DNA from: Sphaerochaeta sp. Phil3
Lineage (GTDB): Bacteria > Spirochaetota > Spirochaetia > Sphaerochaetales > Sphaerochaetaceae
Assembly: GCA_001940825.1 (NCBI GenBank)
Contig: MSGT01000072.1
Coordinates: forward strand, 1-52,644
Length of the DNA stretch: 52,644 nucleotides
Reading direction: 5' to 3'
In this document: positions 16,823 through 24,910 of the stretch, piece after piece
Numbering within the stretch: position 1 is the stretch's first letter
Layout: the number at the start of each line of letters is the position of its first letter
Notes under the pieces: model-generated
Seen by the model: only the letters and a program-made list of their open reading frames with translations
Databases searched by the model: none
What the model was told of the DNA's origin: nothing
Program-made: the position numbers and the translations under genes

Positions 16823-17792
16823 TTGCCTTGCTCCCTATTCTGATTCTTGGGTCGATGAATCCATAGCTTAGGTCAAGCAGGATTCCTGATGCCAGTCCAA
16901 TTATGGTGTAGAACGCAGACAACAGCATGAAGAAGTTGTAGTCCCTTGCCGTGATCGAGTTTACATACAACGGTCCAACGCCTGGAACGACGAAGATGTT
17001 CTCTATGATCAGAGAACCACCTATTATTCCAATGAACTCGGCTATGATCATTGGAAGGATGACGACCATGGCGTTCCTAAGGGCGTGCCTTCTTGTCGTC
17101 TGAGCCTTTGTAAGACCCTTTGTTCTTGCAAGAAGGAGGTATTCGCTCGTGAGGACCTCGGTCAGCTCCGCACGTGTGAAGCGAGCAAAGCCCGCAATAG
17201 AACCAAAGGCGAGCGAAATGACCGCAGGAAGCATGGAATGGAACATTGAAGCGGAGAAGTAGTTCGTTCCGCTGTTCATCACAAGAGGGAACAGCTTTAG
17301 CTTGAAGCAAAGGAAATACTGCACAAGGAATGCGTACACATAGCTTGGCACTGATACGAATATCATGACGCCCGTGGAGATCACATGGTCCTGCCACTTG
17401 TTCTTCTTGAGTGCGGCGTAGATGCCAAGAAGAAGTCCAAGCGGAACGGCGAACACCATGGCGTACACGTTGAGCAGAATCGTTGCCGGAAGCTTGCTCA
17501 GGAACACCTGCATGCAGTCCTGTCCAATGTAGAGCGATTCGCTAACGCCCCACTCACCCGTGAGAAGCGTCCTTGTTATGAAGTTCCAATACTGCTGGAT
17601 CAGGGGGATTGCGTTTCCGTTTGCATCCACAAGTCCCTGTCTCACCCTTCTTTGCAGGACGAGCGACATGTCCTTTCCAAACTGCTGGGCCGGTATGTTT
17701 GGCAGCAGCCTTATAAGGATGAAACACCCTGAAATGATTACGAAGAACGTCAGAAGCATGAGAAGTACACGCTTTATGACATATTTGACCAT
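16809..17792 (-). CDS. oppB: oligopeptide ABC permease OppB
   Basis: First permease of the importer, 327 aa, a normal length for OppB. The N-terminal helix YVIKRVLLMLLTFFVIISGCFILIRLLP is typical. The coupling loop is LARTKGLTKAQTTRRHALRNAMVVILP (about 222-248). The C-terminal segment ends DLSYGFIDPRIRIG as in the family. The ATG at 17792 is preceded by AGAGAGG with 6-nt spacing; a TTG two codons earlier is less likely. It is separated from oppA by 158 nt that contain a terminator-like hairpin, so it is probably expressed at a lower level than oppA. Confidence 0.93.
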   Translation of the reverse strand: MVKYVIKRVLLMLLTFFVIISGCFILIRLLPNIPAQQFGKDMSLVLQRRVRQGLVDANGNAIPLIQQYWNFITRTLLTGEWGVSESLYIGQDCMQVFLSKLPATILLNVYAMVFAVPLGLLLGIYAALKKNKWQDHVISTGVMIFVSVPSYVYAFLVQYFLCFKLKLFPLVMNSGTNYFSASMFHSMLPAVISLAFGSIAGFARFTRAELTEVLTSEYLLLARTKGLTKAQTTRRHALRNAMVVILPMIIAEFIGIIGGSLIIENIFVVPGVGPLYVNSITARDYNFFMLLSAFYTIIGLASGILLDLSYGFIDPRIRIGSKANGKY

Positions 17793-17892
17793 ATTCAACC
17801 TCTCTCTATGGCAATGCGCAGGGACGCATACAGCCCGATGTCTCTGTATTCAGCATCGTCATGAATCTCCATGTATTGCCATATATTCAGAG

Positions 17893-17934
17893 CAAAAAAG
17901 CCTCACCGGCACCTTTTTTGGTGCCGATGAAGCT
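17893..17934 (-). terminator. intercistronic terminator/attenuator hairpin between oppA and oppB
   Basis: On the minus strand AGCTTCATCGGCACC (17934-17920), loop AAAAAA, GGTGCCGGTGAGGCT (17913-17899), then TTTTTT: 15 pairs with two G-T wobbles. It should stop part of the oppA transcripts before oppBCDF. Confidence 0.85.
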
Positions 17935-17956
17935 GCTCTTTCGAAGAAACTATACC

Positions 17957-20425
17957 CTAGTTGTACTTGAGGACGTAGTTCTGAGAAGCACAGTATGCAT
18001 CCCATTCTGCGTCTGTGTAGTTGTAGGTGTAGTACTTGATTCCACCGCGGCCCATACCAAAGATGTAGTTCTCGGTGTAGTACTTGATCTGCATACCCTT
18101 GAGGGAAGCGGATGCATCGCCCATGATTGGAATTTCTTCGTATGTCATGAGGACTGCCATCTCAAGTGCTGCAAGGATGTCGAGCCTTGTCTCTGGATCG
18201 TTGTCAGCATCTCCGCAGGAGTACTCGATGCCCTCACCCTTTGCAGGTGTGATTGTGCGAGCCTCGCCCATCATGATTTCGTTCCAGTCTCTAACGGATG
18301 CCGTGTAGTCAACACCATGGATGTTGATCGTGATGTTTTCCTTAGTGGTATCCCAGCATGGATTGTACTGGTAGTTTGAGGATGTGTAGGCTTCCATGAG
18401 GTTGTATGGATCAAGTGTGGAACCTGTCCAACCAACGCCAAAGAGCATGTCAACCTGACAGTTCTTGAGTGCATCAGCAAAGCCGTTTCCAAGGGTGTCA
18501 TCCCTTGTGAACCTGAGCTTGCCTTCGAACTTGGTTCCCTTGACTGCCTCTGTGTAGCAGTTCACAAGGTACTCGTAGCCGTTGTTGTAGAACTTGGATG
18601 TTCCGTTTGGAGTTCCAATCTTGATCTCAACGACATCGGTCTCTTTCATGAGTCCCTGTGCGATTGCCATGTCGTATGCTACATCATAGAGCTGCTTTGC
18701 CTTTGTGAGGTTGTAGCCAGTGATGGACTCGATGGCCTCGTCTACGTCTTCGTAGAGCTTGCCGTCGCCAATGTCATCCTTGAGGCCCCAGAAGTTGACG
18801 AGGACGTTCTTTGCCTGGTTAGTGGAGCGGTACGGAGTTCCGTTCTCTGGGTCGCAAATGATGAGGTCTGAGTAGAGGCCAAAGCCTGGCTCGTTCGTTG
18901 GGCTCGTTGCAAGGCAGAAGTCCGCTCTGTTGAGGGCGAAGCTCATTGCCTGTCTGAACTCAAGGAGAGTGAGGATGGTCTTGTTGATGCCAGCACCTGC
19001 TGCAGCCTGCATGGTTGCAAGCTTCTCTGGGTCTGGGTTGAATGCCATGAAGAACACGCTGTCGCCTGGTGTGTAGTAGCAGTAGTCTGACAACGAGTAT
19101 GTCTTCATGTCGTCGATTGTAAGTCCATAGCCGTCAAGCTTTCCCTGGAGGAAGAGCTCAAGTCTTGTGGATGCCTCTGGGACGTAGTCCGTCACGATGG
19201 ACGTTGTCTGGTAGAGGTCTGGTCTGTCGTTGAACAGATAGTAGTTGTCGTTTCTCTCGAGTACGAACTGCTTGTCTGCCTGAAATGATGTGAGCTTGTA
19301 TGGGCCGTAGGAAGGTGTCGTCTCTGCGGATGTGCAGTATGTGTTGGTGTAGACACCGTCAACGATGCTCTCGCATGCATCATAAAGGTCTATCTTGACA
19401 AGGTTTGTGCTTGTGAGTGAGTACAGGAGGTAGAAGCCCTTGAGAGGCTTTGTGAGGCAGATGAGGATCTCATAGTCGCTGAGAGCCTGGTAGCCGACCT
19501 CTGACCAATCAAGTGGTGCATATGTTGCGGCATAGACGAAGTAGTTAGGAACATCGTCCTCTGTCTCGCCCCAGTTTGGATTGTTTGTCGTTACAGGAAC
19601 GAAGAGAGCGTAGTTCTCGTCTGTGAGAGGGATGAGACCCTTGTCATCAGCCTTTGCCATGAGGGCTTCCCAGTTGGTTGTGTCGAAGTAGTCGCTGCCG
19701 TATGCACCAACGTAGTCGTTGAGGGTGTTGTTGTTCGTCCAAGCAAGGGCGAAGTCAAGGCCAATGTAGACCGGCTCTTCTTTTGCGGAGTAGTACTGTC
19801 CGTCTGCACCCTTGTGGAGGTCAGCCATTGTGTAACCTGCGTTTGCACCGTTGTCGAGCTCGACCGTCTTGCCCTGATAGAGGTATTCCTTTGCATTGTA
19901 GACGACCATGTTGCCGCTGTAGAGGTTGTCAGCACGGTAGTTCTGTGCAACTGGGTTGAGAAGTCTCTTCTGGGATTCAACGAAGTCGTATGCGTTGATT
20001 GGCGTACCGTCGTCCCACTTGAGGTCCTGTCTGATCGTGATGACATATGCCTGGTTGACGGAGCCCTCTGTGATTCCATACTTGCCAACGTACTCTGCCG
20101 TTACATCCTTAGGCTCGCCCACAGCGATTGCAGGAACGACCTTGTAACCGGTCTCGTCCTCGTTGTAGTCGAATGTGTAGAAACCGTCCTGGATGTAATC
20201 ACCAATCTCAGTCTCGGTGTTGGTCTCATAGGTATGAGTGTTCCAGTTGGTTGGGAAGACAGAAAGTGCCTGGTTGAATGTATATGTTGCAGGCGCTGCA
20301 GGAGCAGTTGTCTCTGTCTTTGCAGGGGACTGTGTGGTGGTCTGCTTTGTAGCCTCGGATCCGCCCTGAGCGAATGCGGAGAATGCAACAGCGAGAACCA
20401 GCAGCAGAACTGTCAGTTTCTTCAT
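17957..20425 (-). CDS. oppA: oligopeptide ABC transporter substrate-binding protein (enlarged)
   Basis: Periplasmic peptide-binding protein of the OppA/SBP_bac_5 type, 822 aa against roughly 540 normally. The signal peptide (residues 1-20, MKKLTVLLLVLAVAFSAFA) ends in AFA, followed by QGGSEA and a Thr/Ala linker; there is no lipobox Cys. The SBP_bac_5 core is recognisable from YVITIRQDLKWDDGTPINAYDFV (about 122-144). The open frame extends 49 codons upstream, but GGAGG lies 8 nt before ATG at 20425, directly ahead of the signal peptide. First gene of the operon, with promoter at 20514-20542 and operator-like repeats beyond. Extra length here parallels the inserts in OppC and OppD. Confidence 0.9.
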   Translation of the reverse strand: MKKLTVLLLVLAVAFSAFAQGGSEATKQTTTQSPAKTETTAPAAPATYTFNQALSVFPTNWNTHTYETNTETEIGDYIQDGFYTFDYNEDETGYKVVPAIAVGEPKDVTAEYVGKYGITEGSVNQAYVITIRQDLKWDDGTPINAYDFVESQKRLLNPVAQNYRADNLYSGNMVVYNAKEYLYQGKTVELDNGANAGYTMADLHKGADGQYYSAKEEPVYIGLDFALAWTNNNTLNDYVGAYGSDYFDTTNWEALMAKADDKGLIPLTDENYALFVPVTTNNPNWGETEDDVPNYFVYAATYAPLDWSEVGYQALSDYEILICLTKPLKGFYLLYSLTSTNLVKIDLYDACESIVDGVYTNTYCTSAETTPSYGPYKLTSFQADKQFVLERNDNYYLFNDRPDLYQTTSIVTDYVPEASTRLELFLQGKLDGYGLTIDDMKTYSLSDYCYYTPGDSVFFMAFNPDPEKLATMQAAAGAGINKTILTLLEFRQAMSFALNRADFCLATSPTNEPGFGLYSDLIICDPENGTPYRSTNQAKNVLVNFWGLKDDIGDGKLYEDVDEAIESITGYNLTKAKQLYDVAYDMAIAQGLMKETDVVEIKIGTPNGTSKFYNNGYEYLVNCYTEAVKGTKFEGKLRFTRDDTLGNGFADALKNCQVDMLFGVGWTGSTLDPYNLMEAYTSSNYQYNPCWDTTKENITINIHGVDYTASVRDWNEIMMGEARTITPAKGEGIEYSCGDADNDPETRLDILAALEMAVLMTYEEIPIMGDASASLKGMQIKYYTENYIFGMGRGGIKYYTYNYTDAEWDAYCASQNYVLKYN

Positions 20426-20513
20426 CTTCATTTCCTCCATGAAAATTATTTCCGTTGCTATATGACCAAAATGGCTCGACGAGCCGTTCTGATTAATCAT
20501 TCGGATGGCGTAT

Positions 20514-20542
20514 ATTTTAACAGTGCGATGGCTTTCTTTCAA
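20514..20542 (-). promoter_or_regulatory. promoter of the opp operon
   Basis: On the minus strand TTGAAA (20542-20537), 17-nt spacer, TAAAAT (20519-20514). It lies about 90 nt before the oppA ATG, a good match to sigma70 consensus. Confidence 0.6.
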
Positions 20543-20566
20543 CCACTTCCATCCAAATGCGATTTT

Positions 20567-20594
20567 TAACAAATGTTGTTATGTTTTATAACAA
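20567..20594. promoter_or_regulatory. operator-like cluster of TAACAA/TTGTTA half-sites
   Basis: TAACAA (20567-20572), TTGTTAT (20576-20582) and ATAACAA (20588-20594) form two overlapping palindromes 25-50 nt upstream of the oppA -35 box, the position of an activator or a repressing dimer pair. The binding protein is unknown; the ROK regulator encoded in the same run is one candidate. Confidence 0.45.
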
Positions 20595-20622
20595 AAAGTT
20601 ACAGTAAAGTTCCAATCGGAAC

Positions 20623-21090
20623 TTACAGGTTGTTGTATACCAGAAGCAACGCCACGGACACCAAGAAGTAAGCACCGCCAGAGATGAGGAATTCCTTCAC
20701 CGTCCCCCTATTCTTGTGCTTGCGCTCCCTATAAGCGCTGTAGGACTCCCTTTCGTTGGTTTCGTAGTCCTTCTTCCTAAGGTTCAGCATGGTTCTTGCA
20801 GAGTATGTAAGGCCATCCGTTATCCCGTTGTCGAACGTCCATACGAGAGCTCCAGCTACAAGGAGTATGGCTCCGGCTGCAAAGAAGGCATCGCACACTA
20901 TGCGCACGATATCCTTTGCATCCTGGGTGTCGAACACCCCTTTTGCAAGAAGCAACGCCAACGCTATGACGGCTCCAACTGCAAAGCAGACCAAAAGCTT
21001 CTTTGGCTTTAGGCCTTTGTTTGCGGTTTTGGACGTTTCAACTGCGTTGTTCTCTATTTCTCTTATATCTTTGTTTTCCTTGTCTTCCAT
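20623..21090 (-). CDS. small membrane protein, DUF3899-like
   Basis: Protein of 155 aa with a charged N-terminus (EDKENKDIREIENN), a hydrophobic helix near 40-58 (LLVCFAVGAVIALALLLAKG), a second near 70-92 (AFFAAGAILLVAGALVWTFDNG) and a third at the C-terminus (GGAYFLVSVALLLVYNNL). Between the second and third is DGLTYSARTMLNLRKKDYETNERESYSAYRERK, a pattern I associate with DUF3899 proteins; that match is from memory and not tested. The open frame starts further upstream inside the MATE gene, but AGGAG before ATG at 21090 fixes the start 44 nt after the MATE stop. Probably co-transcribed with the MATE exporter. Confidence 0.7.
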   Translation of the reverse strand: MEDKENKDIREIENNAVETSKTANKGLKPKKLLVCFAVGAVIALALLLAKGVFDTQDAKDIVRIVCDAFFAAGAILLVAGALVWTFDNGITDGLTYSARTMLNLRKKDYETNERESYSAYRERKHKNRGTVKEFLISGGAYFLVSVALLLVYNNL

Positions 21091-21133
21091 AATGGCTCCT
21101 TTGCTGTGGTTTTCATGACTCAGGGACATCGGT

Positions 21134-22633
21134 CTAGGAGGTGGTGGCCCTGCCCTTTGGTCCGCGTTTTTCAAGCGACCGTCTGAAATCGTCCAGGACG
21201 GCCTTGCCTTCCGGCGTGACGGGGCGTATCCATTTGCCGGTGTAGAGGTGGATCGTCATGAGGATGTAGCGCACGATCTCATCGCAGTAGCACAGCGAGA
21301 ACACGATGAGGATGGGTTGTTTGAACTTGAGGCCGGCAAGGCACACCGCAGGGAGGACCATGACGTACATGAAGCCCATTTCAAGGGCTGTCCCCGTGAA
21401 CGAGTCGCCCGATGCCCTGAATGTGTCGTTCATGGACCAGTTGCCCATTCGTATGACGGCGGCGCAGCTGTAGATGAGAACAAGAGAGCTACAGATTGCA
21501 AACGACTGGCCGGAAAGCCCCATTGCGGTGAAGGCGTATGGCTTTATTAGGTTTACGACGACTCCCTCGATGAGGATGCAGATCTGGCACATTGGTATGA
21601 GCCTCTTGGCGCGCTCGTATGCGAGCCTCAGCTCCCCTGCCCCAACGCACTTGCCAACTACGACTGACGATGCATTGGAAAAGCCGGAGAAGAACCCCAC
21701 AATGAAGCCCTCGAAGGTCCTGAACACGGCAAGTGCGGCTATGGCCTGCTCGCTCTGCCTCCCCAAAACCATGTTTATGGTGAGGTTGCCAATGCCAATG
21801 AACACTTCGTTGCAAATGATTGGGAAGCTCTTTCTGAAGAACTCCCTGACCTTGTCGCCCTTCCATGCGAAGTGGTCCTTGAACATGAAAAGATAAGGAT
21901 ACTTCGCCGCTGCAGCCAAGACCATGATTACTATGACATTGATGGCAGAGGAGCATACAGTGGCCAAGGCTGCGCCCTGTACACCCATTGCCGGGAAACC
22001 CCAATGCCCGCCAATGAGGGCCCAATTCAGGAGTATGTTGCTGAAAACACTGCATATTGCAGCGTATAGTGGTATCTTCACCCTTTCCGTAGCCCTTAGT
22101 AGGGCACTCATAGCTATGGCTGTAACCTGGAACGGATATGCATAGCCTATGACCTTGAGGTATTCGATGCCTATCTCCTGGATGACGACTTTGTCCGTGT
22201 ACATTCGCATGATGGTCTGTGGGGTGAACAATGCAAGGCCTCCAAAGATGAGGCTCACCGTCATCATGCATGCCCATGTAAGTCCAAAGCTGCGGGCTAT
22301 GCCTTTGTGGTCCTGGGCACCCCAATACTGCGAGAAGAACAGCATTCCTCCGCCTACGAACCCCCAATAGCCTGCAAGCATGAGAAGCGCGTACTGCGAG
22401 CACAGTCCAACGGCTCCAACGGCATTCTCTCCTAAAGGAGCTATCATCATGGTGTCAACCATGGTCCCCGTAGTCGAAAGGAGGTTCTGAAGCGCGACCG
22501 GCACAGCTATGACGGCCACCCTCTTTATGAAATCCTTGAGGTCGAAACGCTGAGGCTTGGACAGTGTGTCAATAGCTGTTTCTTCTGGAGTATCAATCGA
22601 GTTGTCCATGACTGGTATAATATCAAACGACAT
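21134..22633 (-). CDS. MATE-family efflux transporter
   Basis: Multidrug/toxin exporter of the MATE family, 499 aa with about 12 membrane helices, using a Na+ or H+ gradient. The family pattern is clear: VALQNLLSTTGTMVDTMMIAPLGENAVGAVGLCSQ near the N-terminus, and the internally repeated half with GIGNLTINMVLGRQSEQAIAALAVFRTFEGFIVGFFSGFSNASSVVVGKCVGAG (about 285-340). The ATG at 22633 has AAAAGGA almost touching it, so the start is not certain (a second ATG eight codons on has no better site). It leads a two-gene run with the DUF3899-like protein. Substrate unknown. Confidence 0.93.
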   Translation of the reverse strand: MSFDIIPVMDNSIDTPEETAIDTLSKPQRFDLKDFIKRVAVIAVPVALQNLLSTTGTMVDTMMIAPLGENAVGAVGLCSQYALLMLAGYWGFVGGGMLFFSQYWGAQDHKGIARSFGLTWACMMTVSLIFGGLALFTPQTIMRMYTDKVVIQEIGIEYLKVIGYAYPFQVTAIAMSALLRATERVKIPLYAAICSVFSNILLNWALIGGHWGFPAMGVQGAALATVCSSAINVIVIMVLAAAAKYPYLFMFKDHFAWKGDKVREFFRKSFPIICNEVFIGIGNLTINMVLGRQSEQAIAALAVFRTFEGFIVGFFSGFSNASSVVVGKCVGAGELRLAYERAKRLIPMCQICILIEGVVVNLIKPYAFTAMGLSGQSFAICSSLVLIYSCAAVIRMGNWSMNDTFRASGDSFTGTALEMGFMYVMVLPAVCLAGLKFKQPILIVFSLCYCDEIVRYILMTIHLYTGKWIRPVTPEGKAVLDDFRRSLEKRGPKGRATTS

Positions 22634-22702
22634 TCCTTTTGTCTGTATTCGAGCACCATATGTACTTTCATGTTCATTTGTTGCATTTACTCCAATTCCT
22701 TT

Positions 22703-22730
22703 TTGCGTTGTTGTGTTTCTGTTGTATAAT
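22703..22730 (+). promoter_or_regulatory. promoter of the flavodoxin-like gene
   Basis: TTGCGT (22703-22708), 16-nt spacer, TATAAT (22725-22730), giving a leader of about 85 nt. Confidence 0.55.
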
Positions 22731-22820
22731 TCAAATGTGGTTGTCCCTTTTTCGAGGCAGGGTTTTCAATGAGACCCAAAACGAGCAAAAGAGGCAAAAA
22801 GGGCAACCGAGGAGGCAACA

Positions 22821-23411
22821 ATGAAACGCTGCAGCATCATAATCCACAGCACGAACGGAAACTGCTTTACAATGGGCTCCTTCCTCAAGGAGGAGCTGGA
22901 GAAGAGAAACGTAGACGTAAGGTTCTACAGGGTCGAAGACCCAGACCTCCACATCCTTGCAAACGAATCCGAGACCGTGAACAACTGCTACGAAGACATA
23001 ACGGCGCTTCCAATCGCCACACCTGAAAAACTCGTCAAAAGCGACATGATAATACTTGGATGCCCAACGGTCTTTGGCAACGTCACAGCAGAGATGAAAT
23101 CCTTCATAGACAGCACCATTGGCATGTGTGACGACAAAGCGCTGGCCGACAAGTTCTTCGCCTGCTTCACCGCCTGCCGCAACTCGCTCTGCGAAGGCAC
23201 TCGTACACTGGACACGCTCATCTACTGGTCGCAGAACATGGGTATGCTCCACATTCCATTTGGAATCCACAACGAAATCCCACACTGCAACCAACCCGTC
23301 CAAGGCATCGTCCACTGCGAGGGCAAAGACGGCCTGATCTCCCCTGCACCACAGATAGGCCTTGAACTCGCCGCCTATGCCGATGACCTTGCATCCTACA
23401 TCCAAGAATAG
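22821..23411 (+). CDS. flavodoxin-like NAD(P)H:quinone oxidoreductase (WrbA-type)
   Basis: FMN-binding flavodoxin-fold protein of 196 aa. The phosphate-binding start IIHSTNGNCFTMG (residues 6-18) corresponds to the flavodoxin T/S-x-T-G-N-T loop. MIILGCPTVFGNVTAEMKSFIDS (about 75-97) matches the WrbA signature GxPTxFGNMxxQMKxFxD. GAGGAGG lies a few nt before the ATG at 22821. WrbA proteins make two-electron quinone reductions and protect from oxidative stress. That is likely here, though simple flavodoxin/NADPH-FMN reductase activity cannot be excluded. Single gene with its own promoter and hairpin terminator. Confidence 0.75.
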   Translation: MKRCSIIIHSTNGNCFTMGSFLKEELEKRNVDVRFYRVEDPDLHILANESETVNNCYEDITALPIATPEKLVKSDMIILGCPTVFGNVTAEMKSFIDSTIGMCDDKALADKFFACFTACRNSLCEGTRTLDTLIYWSQNMGMLHIPFGIHNEIPHCNQPVQGIVHCEGKDGLISPAPQIGLELAAYADDLASYIQE

Positions 23412-23485
23412 ACTTTTCGATTACGCTGATCCAAATCAAATAGACTGGGTGTTATGCCACTTTTTTTCAACTTTCCTTCGTTTTT

Positions 23486-23534
23486 GTGACACGGATGTCA
23501 CTTTTTCTTTGAAATTCCAAAGAAAAGTGACATC
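23486..23534. terminator. overlapping alternative hairpins between convergent genes
   Basis: GTGACA (23486-23491) pairs with TGTCAC (23496-23501), followed by TTTTT: a terminator for the flavodoxin gene. Alternatively GATGTCACTTTTTCTTTG (23494-23511) pairs with CAAAGAAAAGTGACATC (23518-23534), with one bulge. The two share the GATGTCAC arm and cannot form together. Confidence 0.65.
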
Positions 23535-23570
23535 TTCGATTCCTTATGCTACAAGGAGACGAGAGTTTTT

Positions 23571-24869
23571 CTATTTCAGTTCCGCTGAGGCGATGTAGAC
23601 GGTGTCAATCAAGGCGGGGATGTCCTTCAGGTCTACGCTTGAGAAGGCAAGCCTGATATGGTGGTCGTCCAAGCGGATCACACCTGTGCAGTACTTGTCC
23701 AAAAGGAGGTGACGCAGGTCTTCTGCATTGCAGGAACATTCAAAGCTCATGAAGTAGCCGCTGTTGAAAGGAAGAGGAACCAGATCCCTACGTTCCGAAT
23801 ACTTGGACAAGGAAGACTTCAATGCATCGTACCTGAGTTTTATCTTCTCGACAGCAGCCGTCTTCTCCTCGTAGTACGACGAATCCGTCATTCCCTTGAC
23901 CAATATGTTCTGGGCCGATGTCGAACAACAGGAAAGCGTTCCTCTCAATGCACCCATGGTCTTTTGGACCAAGGCATCGTACAGCTCTTCAGAGAAGCCT
24001 TTACATCCGTATGTTATGAAAGCGACCCTAAAGCCCCAAACCATCTCCTCTTTGGTAGCGGCATCGCACTTGACGGCAAGAAGGTTCTCGCTGCAGTTGC
24101 AAAGACGTGCGAATAGGCTCTCCTTACATACATCCTTTTCAAAGAACAGCCCAAAATAGGCATCATCTGTGATAACTACAAGCTTCTTTCCAGAATTGGA
24201 GTATCGTTTGAGAACCTCTTCAATCTCCAAGGCCTCTTCGCTGGTTGGAGTGTAGCCGGTTGGATTGTTTGGGAAGTTGAGAATTACAACCGCCTTATCG
24301 CCGGTTGAAGACAAGGCCGCATCAAGCCCTGAAACGTTGAAACCGGCAACGCCTTCCTTTGAGTAGGAGAAGTTGTCGAAAAGGACCTTCCTCGCCTGGC
24401 GCTGTTCGTCCAATATAAGGTCGTAGTTCTCCCAGTACATCTTTGGAAGGACTACACTGTCCCCTTCGTCAACGAAAAGGGAGCAGACCAAACTCAATGC
24501 ATTAGTAAGACCGGCAGCAACGACAGGCATCGATATGCAGGCACCTGCCATGGAAGGGTTCTTCTCAAACATACGATCCTTCCACAATGACCTGAGGGCT
24601 GGAACACCTCCCATTGGAGCGTATGGGAAGATCTCGCCAACCTTCAAGGAAGGAGAGAAGAACTCCTTTACTGAAGAAAGGCACATGGCAGAGCCTTCCT
24701 CCAAAGCCACGCCAATGGTTGCATTGAAGCGGGAGGCCTGCTTCTTGGCCTCAGCGGACTGCACGATTATGCCTTTTGGTACATACATGCGTCTGCCATA
24801 GTTGGATAAAAGGCCTCCAACACAAGTCGAATCCAAAACAGCATTCAGTTTTTCAGCCAACTGGTTCAT
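23571..24869 (-). CDS. aminotransferase class I/II (PLP-dependent)
   Basis: PLP-dependent aminotransferase of fold type I, 432 aa. Seen are LNFPNNPTGYTP (about 218-229), DDAYFGLF (about 257-264), the Schiff-base lysine in CDAATKEEMVWGFRVAF (about 292-308; K in ATKEE) and the C-terminal HHIRLAFSS (about 408-416) with the carboxylate-binding Arg. The variant lysine context DxATKEExxWGxRV, rather than the common SK-x-x-G-x-R, marks a specific subfamily. ATG at 24869 is chosen because GGAGG stands 6 nt upstream; the open frame extends six codons more. It follows tdk after 41 nt in the deoC-tdk run. Substrate amino acid unknown. Confidence 0.85.
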   Translation of the reverse strand: MNQLAEKLNAVLDSTCVGGLLSNYGRRMYVPKGIIVQSAEAKKQASRFNATIGVALEEGSAMCLSSVKEFFSPSLKVGEIFPYAPMGGVPALRSLWKDRMFEKNPSMAGACISMPVVAAGLTNALSLVCSLFVDEGDSVVLPKMYWENYDLILDEQRQARKVLFDNFSYSKEGVAGFNVSGLDAALSSTGDKAVVILNFPNNPTGYTPTSEEALEIEEVLKRYSNSGKKLVVITDDAYFGLFFEKDVCKESLFARLCNCSENLLAVKCDAATKEEMVWGFRVAFITYGCKGFSEELYDALVQKTMGALRGTLSCCSTSAQNILVKGMTDSSYYEEKTAAVEKIKLRYDALKSSLSKYSERRDLVPLPFNSGYFMSFECSCNAEDLRHLLLDKYCTGVIRLDDHHIRLAFSSVDLKDIPALIDTVYIASAELK

Positions 24870-24910
24870 AGAAAACCTCCAAAACAATCACGATGCAATC
24901 AATGCAAATA

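Noticed and set aside
22769-23026. Open frame upstream of and overlapping the flavodoxin-like gene, beginning MRPKTSKRGKKGNRGG
   Set aside because: Its basic start simply reads the purine-rich leader and ribosome binding site of the real gene in another frame; no ribosome binding site and no family pattern.
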